From: CAWABB01 sp963780165
GTDB lineage: Bacteria > Bacteroidota > Ignavibacteria > UBA10030 > UBA6906
Direction of reading: 5' to 3'
Length of the DNA: 64,000 nucleotides
Assembly (NCBI GenBank): GCA_963780165.1
Contig: CAWABB010000001.1
Location: 1,860,001-1,924,000 of the forward strand
Below are positions 58,493 to 64,000 of this stretch, piece after piece; the first letter of the stretch is position 1; the number at the start of each line of letters is the position of its first letter. Under the pieces are notes generated by a model that was not told where the DNA came from, searched no databases, and saw nothing but the letters and a program-made list of their open reading frames with translations. The position numbers were made by a program, and so were the translations under genes.

Positions 58493-60502
58493 GTGTCCGC
58501 CACCGCGCTCCACACAGGTCGTTCGCGGTTGTGCCATCTGTCGGGTGCCGCCCTGCTCGTCGTCCTGCTCGTCACAAGCAGCGCTCCTCTCTACGCCTCC
58601 ATCTTCGCAGAAACCGCACTGAGCAAGCGCATCGCGAACTACGACATCCACGTCACGCTCAACCCCGACGACAAGACGCTCGAGGGGACCGAACTCCTCA
58701 CGTGGACGAACCCGTCCACCGACGCCGTCACGGAACTGAGGTTCCATCTCTACCTGAACGCGTTCCGTCATTCAGAGACGACGTTCCTGCGCAACGACAA
58801 CCGTCGAGGAAAGATCGGCCCGGATGAGTGGGGGTGGATCGACATCACGTCGATCACGCTCGTCAACGGCGAGGACCTCACGTCCCGGATGCAGTACGTC
58901 CAGCCGGACGACGGCAACCATGACGACTACACCGTGATGTGCATTCCGCTCCCATCGCCCGTCGGCCCGTCCGGAACCGTCCGTTTGTCCATCGCGTTCT
59001 CCGCGCGCTTACCGAGGGCGATCGCCCGGACGGGGTATGTTGACGATTTCTTCTTTGTCGGACAGTGGTTCCCGAAAATCGGCGTGTACGAGCCGCGTGG
59101 TGTCCGGGGCGCAACCAGGGGCCGCTGGAACTGCCACCAGTTTCATTCGGATACGGAGTTCTACGCGGACTTCGGAGTCTATGACGTCTCGATCACCCTG
59201 CCCAACCGATTCGTCGTCGGCGCGACCGGGGCAGCGGTGAGCGACCGGTGGAACCCGGAGGGCAACCGCACAATCACCTATCACGCCGAGGACGTGCACG
59301 ATTTTGCGTGGACCGCCTGGCCGGAGTTCGTCGAGCAAACCTGCCGCTGGGGAACCACAGAGATTCGAATGCTGCTTCCCCGGACACGGCTCCGGAAGGC
59401 TCACAGGAACCTCGACGCTCTGGTTGCATCCATGGCCTACATGGACAGCTGTGTCGGACCGTATCCCTACCCCACGTTCACGCTTGTGGAGCCCCCGCCG
59501 GGAGCGGAGGCGACGGACGGGATGGAGTATCCGACGCTGGTCACCGCCGGCGATTTCCCGCTTCCGGACGTCACGCTGCGCACCGCCGAGGTGGTGACGA
59601 TCCACGAGTTCGTCCACAACTATTTCCAGGGAATGGTGGCGTCCAACGAATTCGAGGAGGCGTGGCTGGACGAGGGGTTCACGCAATACTACGAAGAGCG
59701 GATCATGGACGGGACATACGGCGCCCGGACCTCACTGATGGACTGGATGGGAATCCGGATCAGCGACGGCGAGTTCTCGCGAGGGGGATACGCGGGCTCC
59801 AGAAACCCGAGCGTCGCGCCCATCGCCACTCCAGCCTGGAAATTCGAGTTTGGCGGGTACGGCATGCTGACGTATTTCAAGACAATGCTCATGCTCCAGA
59901 CGCTCGAAGGCCTGATCGGACGGCCGGTCATGGACTCCGTCATGAAGACGTACTTCCATCGATGGCGATTCCGTCATCCGTCCGGAGCTGACTTTATCGC
60001 CGTCGTTAACGAGATCGTCCCCCACCACCATCGCTCTCGCCTCGGCCCGAACATGGACTGGTTTTTCGACCAGGTGCTCTACGGAACAGGCGTGTGCGAC
60101 TACGCGGTCACGGCGCTCGCAAACAGCAGAGCCATTGAGCCCGCCGGGAAGCTTCCCGATGGCCATGATGCGGCTGACTCCGCGGGAACCCTCATATCGA
60201 CTGTGACTGTGAGCCGGCTTGGAGACGTCATGCTTCCGGTTGAAGTCAGGGTGTCGTTCGACGACGGAAGCGAGGTCACGGAGTGGTGGGACGGGAAGGA
60301 CCGGAATGTCTCATTCACCTACAGGCGTGGAGTGCGGGTCGAGAAAGCCATCGTGGATCCCCGGGGGAGGATCCCGATCGACATCAATATCATCAACAAC
60401 AGCCGGGCTGCGACACCATCCTCGGCTCCGGCGCGACCCTTCACGGCACGACTGGTGTTCTGGCTCCAGACGCTGCTGCAGTTCGTCGGTATGTTCGGCT
60501 AA
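58493..60502 (+). CDS. M1-family metallopeptidase (exported)
   Basis: 669 aa from a GTG at 58493. Signal peptide at about 15-36. The N-terminal beta domain is typical of M1 peptidases. The exopeptidase motif is DGMEYPTL (GAMEN variant), and the zinc site is H371-E-F-V-H375 with E394 in WLDEGF, the exact HExxH-x18-E spacing. Predicted periplasmic or secreted aminopeptidase. It is probably co-transcribed with the SDR (2 bp) and the membrane protein downstream. Confidence 0.92.
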   Translation: MSATALHTGRSRLCHLSGAALLVVLLVTSSAPLYASIFAETALSKRIANYDIHVTLNPDDKTLEGTELLTWTNPSTDAVTELRFHLYLNAFRHSETTFLRNDNRRGKIGPDEWGWIDITSITLVNGEDLTSRMQYVQPDDGNHDDYTVMCIPLPSPVGPSGTVRLSIAFSARLPRAIARTGYVDDFFFVGQWFPKIGVYEPRGVRGATRGRWNCHQFHSDTEFYADFGVYDVSITLPNRFVVGATGAAVSDRWNPEGNRTITYHAEDVHDFAWTAWPEFVEQTCRWGTTEIRMLLPRTRLRKAHRNLDALVASMAYMDSCVGPYPYPTFTLVEPPPGAEATDGMEYPTLVTAGDFPLPDVTLRTAEVVTIHEFVHNYFQGMVASNEFEEAWLDEGFTQYYEERIMDGTYGARTSLMDWMGIRISDGEFSRGGYAGSRNPSVAPIATPAWKFEFGGYGMLTYFKTMLMLQTLEGLIGRPVMDSVMKTYFHRWRFRHPSGADFIAVVNEIVPHHHRSRLGPNMDWFFDQVLYGTGVCDYAVTALANSRAIEPAGKLPDGHDAADSAGTLISTVTVSRLGDVMLPVEVRVSFDDGSEVTEWWDGKDRNVSFTYRRGVRVEKAIVDPRGRIPIDINIINNSRAATPSSAPARPFTARLVFWLQTLLQFVGMFG

Positions 60503-60517
60503 GGAGATGTGAGCATC

Positions 60518-61417
60518 ATGGTACGTGCCCTCAGGGACGGAGTCCGGGACGCGCTGGCCCACTGGCCATCCACACTGCTGCTCTTTGTCGCGGTGGCGAC
60601 TCCGGCCGGGCTCGTTGGGTACGTCTTTCAGACCAGTTTCGTCGGCGCCTTTGGGAAATCGGCCGCGCTTGAGACGCTCTCGAACGGGTTTGCGTACACG
60701 ACACTCTTTGACCTTTTCACGAGGGAAGGTTTTCGGCTGCTCCCGGTCCTGGCGGTGTCGCTGGCCGTTTTCGTCATCAGTCTCCCGCTACATTCCTTCC
60801 TCACCGCCGGCCTCGTGTCCGCGCTCAAGGAGCACGGAGCATGGTCTTCAGGCAGCTACTTCGCTGGTGCGGCCCGACACACAGGCCAATTCTTTACACT
60901 CTCGCTACTCTCGATTGGCGCTGTGCTGCTGATCGCCACCCTGACGATCGCGGGCGCAGGCTTTCTCTTTGTGGACACAGAGAATCCGTCGAACCCGGGT
61001 GTGCTGGGACTTCTGGCGGTGGGCGCTGTCATGAGCGCGTGCGTCTTCACGCTCGCGGATTATGCACGCATCTTTCTGGTCCAGGAACCGGAACGGGGGG
61101 TGTTCGGCAGTATCCGCGCTGCCATGGAGTTTCTCGTGAGGCATACGGGAGGAGTTGCCGTGCTCACGCTCACACTTGCGGTTGCATCGCTCATCCCGCT
61201 CGTCGGTGTTGTTCTCTTCGAAGATATGGTCCCGCTTGCTGTCGGCGGATGGCTGGTCCCGCTGGTGCTGGTCCAGCAGGCCGCGGTCATTCTTCGAAGC
61301 TGGGTGCGCGTCCTCGCCTTCGCCACGCAGTCGTCATACATCCGCGCATCTCACGGCACCCTTCGCCCCGGCGAGGACCCCTCCACACCGTCGCCGTTTC
61401 TCGCCCAGGGCATCTAG
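60518..61417 (+). CDS. Multi-spanning membrane protein, function unknown
   Basis: 299 aa from the ATG at 60518 (AAGGAG 11 nt upstream; a GTG at 60509 lies only 2 nt from it). About six hydrophobic segments: 20-45, 65-105, 135-165, 170-190, 215-240 and 245-265. It starts with a soluble VRALRDGVRDAL helix. No family is recognised with confidence; the layout resembles DUF4013/DUF975-like integral membrane proteins. It follows the M1 peptidase by 15 bp. Confidence 0.7.
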   Translation: MVRALRDGVRDALAHWPSTLLLFVAVATPAGLVGYVFQTSFVGAFGKSAALETLSNGFAYTTLFDLFTREGFRLLPVLAVSLAVFVISLPLHSFLTAGLVSALKEHGAWSSGSYFAGAARHTGQFFTLSLLSIGAVLLIATLTIAGAGFLFVDTENPSNPGVLGLLAVGAVMSACVFTLADYARIFLVQEPERGVFGSIRAAMEFLVRHTGGVAVLTLTLAVASLIPLVGVVLFEDMVPLAVGGWLVPLVLVQQAAVILRSWVRVLAFATQSSYIRASHGTLRPGEDPSTPSPFLAQGI

Positions 61418-61467
61418 CCCCGCCTCCAGGATGCACTGGCCCCACCGGAGGCCGATAGGTCGGGGCT
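61416..61467. terminator. Bulged inverted repeat between convergent genes
   Basis: Two nested arms: AGCCCC (61416-61421) with GGGGCT (61462-61467), and GCCTCC (61422-61427) with GGAGGC (61447-61452). It fills the gap between two convergent genes. No T-run. Confidence 0.4.
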
Positions 61468-61485
61468 CACTGCGTCGGCCCAGTC

Positions 61486-61908
61486 TTACATCGCGGGCAC
61501 CGGAGGATGTTTGCGCTTTCCGAAGACGAGCGCGACAACCGCTCCGGCGGCCACCCAGGTCATGGTACCGAAGAGGAAGTATTTCAGCGAAAGCATATAC
61601 GGGATGGGCATCGTCGCATAGCCGAAATACGCAAAAGGGAGGACCATCAGAAGGGAGATGTACAGCCCAAAGCGAAGACCCTCGGGAATCCCCTTCCCTT
61701 CGTACCCCTTCGAGAAGATGAATGCAAAGAAGAACGCCTGGATGGCGTAGCAGGCGACCAGGAGTGCCATGTTGACGTCCCGGGTCGCATGCCAGAGATG
61801 CCTGGTTGTTTCGTACTCCGGCCTCAGCAGAAACATGTTGACGAGAAGATCCAGGACGACAACCGTGACAAAGACGGCCAGGGCGCCCGGCCAGACTTTC
61901 CTGTTCAT
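61486..61908 (-). CDS. Small four-helix membrane protein, function unknown
   Basis: 140 aa from the ATG at 61908 (GGAGG 6 nt upstream). Four hydrophobic helices at about 8-27, 46-67, 80-100 and 108-128, with a basic tail (GKRKHPP). No motif I can name. Transcribed singly from the promoter at 61948-61976. Confidence 0.7.
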   Translation of the reverse strand: MNRKVWPGALAVFVTVVVLDLLVNMFLLRPEYETTRHLWHATRDVNMALLVACYAIQAFFFAFIFSKGYEGKGIPEGLRFGLYISLLMVLPFAYFGYATMPIPYMLSLKYFLFGTMTWVAAGAVVALVFGKRKHPPVPAM

Positions 61909-61947
61909 GCGACCTCCAGAGGGTTGGGCAGTGTAGCGTCTGCGGCT

Positions 61948-61976
61948 ATCGTACACAACAGCCGGTGGAGTAGCAA
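61948..61976 (-). promoter_or_regulatory. Predicted promoter of the small membrane protein
   Basis: Leftward TTGCTA (61976-61971), 17 bp, TACGAT (61953-61948). Confidence 0.5.
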
Positions 61977-62100
61977 GGCAGGTCCCCGACGCATGAGAGG
62001 GGATGAATGTGGCCAAATCGATGTATTTTTGGGCCTTGTGCAACAGGCGATCCCATGCCTTCGTATATTGGACCTGTACCCACCATCAGGGAGAACCCCC

Positions 62101-64000
62101 ATGTTTTTTCGGACTGTTCTAGTATTGAGTGCCCTTATGATCTCAACTGCTCTTGCTTCAGCCCAGCTCCCGCCACTCATCGACCGGGATCTCTTCTTCG
62201 GCGATCCGGAGATCTCCGGCGCCCAGCTTTCGCCCGACGGCAAGTTCATCTCGTTCTTGAAGCCGTTTCGGAACGTCCGGAACGTCTGGGTCAAGAAGGC
62301 CGGCGAGCCCTTCGAGAGCGCGCGGCCGGTGACAGCCGACACCACCCGGCCCGTGATGCAGTACTTCTGGTCCCGCGACAGCAAGGTTATCCTGTACTCG
62401 CAGGACAAGGGCGGCGACGAGAACTACAGGATCTACTCGGTGGACCCGACGGGAAGCGGGGACCCCGTTCCCCCCTCCCGCGACCTCACGCCCATGGAAA
62501 AGGTCCGCGCACAGATCTACGACGTCCCGCGTGACACGCCCGGCGAGATCATTGTCGGCCTCAACGACCGCCGCGCCGAACTTCACGATGTGTACCGGCT
62601 CAACATCCACACAGGCGAGCGGAAACTCATCCGGAAGAACGACGACAACGTTGCGGGATGGGTGACCGATCTGAAGGGCGACCTTCGCCTCGGGCTTCGG
62701 ATCACAGACACCGGCGGCACCGAGTTTCTCGAGATCAATGGTGAAACGCTCAAACCCATCTATGAGGTGGGCGCCGAGGAAAGCGCATCTCCCTACCGGT
62801 TCACGCCGGACGGCAAGAAGTTCTATCTCGTCACGAACAAGGGCGCTGCGGCCGATAAGATGCAGCTGGAACTCTTCGATCTGAAGACCGGACAGACATC
62901 GCTCGTCGACAAGGACCCGGACAATGCGGTGGACCTGACCGACGCGCTCTTTTCGGAAGTGACCGATGAGCTGCTGGCGACGTTTTACGTGTCGGACCTC
63001 AAGCGCGTGTATCCGAAGCAGAAGAAGTTCGCGAACGACTGGGCGAAGCTCCGCGCGGCCCTGCCGGACGGGGAGCTGGGCATCACGTCGCTCACGGCGG
63101 ACGAGAACGTCTGGCTCGTCTCGGCTTCCGCCGATGTTGACCCCGGTTCGGTCTATGTGTTCGATCGTCGCACCGGGAAGGCCGAGCTGCTCTACCGGCT
63201 GCGGCCAAATCTTCCATCCGACCACCTTGCGTCTATGAAGCCGGTGACATTCACGGCGCGTGACGGCCTGCGTATTCCCGCCTATCTCACAACGCCGAAG
63301 GGCATCCCGGCGAAGAACCTCCCGGCAGTTCTCGTCGTGCACGGCGGCCCATGGGCGAGGGACTTCTGGGGATATGACAGCGAAGTCCAGTTCCTTGCCA
63401 ACCGCGGGTATGCGGTCATGAACGTGAACTTCCGGGGCTCCACGGGGTACGGGAAGAAATTCCTCAACGCGGGGAACAAGCAGTGGGGCACGGGCGCGAT
63501 GCAGCACGACCTCACCGACGCGGCGCGCTACCTGATCAGCGAAGGGATTGCTGACCCCAAGAAGGTCGCCATTTACGGAGGTTCGTACGGTGGATACGCG
63601 ACGCTCGCAGGCCTTGCGTTCACGCCCGATGTGTACGCCGCAGGAATTTCCTATGTCGGGCCGTCCAATATTCTGACGCTTCTGAATTCCATCCCGCCAT
63701 ACTGGGCCCCGATCAAGAAAATTTTCGCCGTACGCGTCGGCGACACCGAGAACGCTGAGGACGTGAAGCGCCTCGAGGCCCAGTCGCCCCTGAACTCCGC
63801 GAAGAACATCACCGCTCCCCTGCTGGTGATCCAGGGCGCGAACGATCCGCGGGTCAAGAAGGCCGAATCGGACCAGATCGTCGTGGCCATGCGGGATCTG
63901 GGGCGGAAGGTGGAATACCTCGTCGCGCCTGACGAGGGCCACGGGTTCGCCGGGAAGGAAAACCGGCTGGCAACCTATGCCGTCATCGAGCGATTCTTCA
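62101..64000 (+). CDS. S9-family serine peptidase (dipeptidyl/acylaminoacyl peptidase type), cut by window end
   Basis: At least 633 residues; the frame is open to the last base. GGGAG lies 8 nt before the ATG. Signal peptide at about 1-21 (cut after SA), a beta-propeller domain (about 30-370: AQLSPDGKFISFL, YSQDKGGDENYRIY) and an alpha/beta-hydrolase domain from about 375. Catalytic triad: S495 in GGSYGGY, D582 in GANDPRV and H614 in DEGHGF. Only a few tens of residues are likely missing. Predicted periplasmic exopeptidase; a TATATT lies at 62064-62069 without a well-placed -35. Confidence 0.93.
   Translation, partial: MFFRTVLVLSALMISTALASAQLPPLIDRDLFFGDPEISGAQLSPDGKFISFLKPFRNVRNVWVKKAGEPFESARPVTADTTRPVMQYFWSRDSKVILYSQDKGGDENYRIYSVDPTGSGDPVPPSRDLTPMEKVRAQIYDVPRDTPGEIIVGLNDRRAELHDVYRLNIHTGERKLIRKNDDNVAGWVTDLKGDLRLGLRITDTGGTEFLEINGETLKPIYEVGAEESASPYRFTPDGKKFYLVTNKGAAADKMQLELFDLKTGQTSLVDKDPDNAVDLTDALFSEVTDELLATFYVSDLKRVYPKQKKFANDWAKLRAALPDGELGITSLTADENVWLVSASADVDPGSVYVFDRRTGKAELLYRLRPNLPSDHLASMKPVTFTARDGLRIPAYLTTPKGIPAKNLPAVLVVHGGPWARDFWGYDSEVQFLANRGYAVMNVNFRGSTGYGKKFLNAGNKQWGTGAMQHDLTDAARYLISEGIADPKKVAIYGGSYGGYATLAGLAFTPDVYAAGISYVGPSNILTLLNSIPPYWAPIKKIFAVRVGDTENAEDVKRLEAQSPLNSAKNITAPLLVIQGANDPRVKKAESDQIVVAMRDLGRKVEYLVAPDEGHGFAGKENRLATYAVIERFF

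Noticed and set aside
62158..63942. 594-codon minus-strand open frame
   Set aside because: Antisense to the S9 peptidase, whose triad and signal peptide are complete.
1..64000. tRNA, rRNA, insertion sequences, prophage or integrase attachment sites
   Set aside because: No T-loop/acceptor pattern in any intergenic gap, no transposase or integrase among the translations, and gene content is uniformly chromosomal.

Overview
The window is GC-rich, densely coded chromosomal DNA from a diderm bacterium, most likely of the FCB group (Bacteroidota/Chlorobiota/Ignavibacteria-like). The main pointers are a secreted beta-propeller protein ending in a Por/T9SS-type sorting domain (39050-40375, minus), a DUF3078 outer-membrane protein, LptE, a patatin fused to an outer-membrane barrel, and promoters of the form TTGnnn-N17-TAnnTT. 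The lineage is inferred from gene content; no rRNA or tRNA gene is present to settle it. About 57 protein genes were recognised. No insertion sequence, prophage, CRISPR array, tRNA or rRNA was seen.

Layout. 1-1615 (minus) is part of a ribose-type sugar ABC importer (permease, then binding protein cut by the window edge). 1818-3227 (plus) holds a CYTH protein, a DinB protein and a deletion-fused remnant of crcB and DUF190. 3288-3848 (minus) is a membrane-anchored zinc deaminase. 4411-6621 is a receiver-PAS-HisKA_2 kinase. 6714-13245 (plus) runs from an alpha/beta-hydrolase-fold protein without its catalytic Ser through a CDF metal transporter, a HExxH membrane protein, a beta-CASP nuclease and an outer-membrane barrel to an RsbW-like kinase. 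13394-21938 (minus) holds rplU-rpmA-mdh, a zinc-type arsR/P-ATPase pair with an operator, and a translationally coupled asmA-rsmA-PAP2 operon.

22046-38319 (plus) is a surface-polysaccharide locus. It contains a polyprenyl-phosphate-type GT2 with a Gln-rich tail, a GT-C enzyme with TPRs, GT4 and GT2 enzymes, two consecutive flippases, two methyltransferases, a YfhO-like protein and a YbbR protein; pdxJ follows. Most neighbours overlap by an ATGA or lie within about 25 bp. 39050-43318 holds the T9SS cargo, the etfB-etfA-bifunctional nuclease operon and rpsT. 43400-49350 (minus) is an envelope-centred operon: miaB, SPOR protein, sigma-54 activator, lptE, a CESA-like glycosyltransferase and a TPR protein. 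49593-64000 holds pta, an exported hydrolase, the patatin-barrel, mscL, DUF3078, tag, pdxH, an alkyltransferase-like protein, an SDR, an M1 peptidase, two membrane proteins and an S9 peptidase cut by the right edge.

The strongest whole-window signal is the promoter set. At least 17 intergenic sites share TTGnnn, exactly 17 bp, then TAnnnT, on both strands. Two lie so close to the ATG (6714 and 26552) that their transcripts should be leaderless. No single novel system is proven. The best candidates for a second look are the crcB::DUF190 deletion scar, the Ser-less hydrolase, the membrane-tethered deaminase, the CDF with an altered metal site and the envelope operon with an embedded sigma-54 activator.
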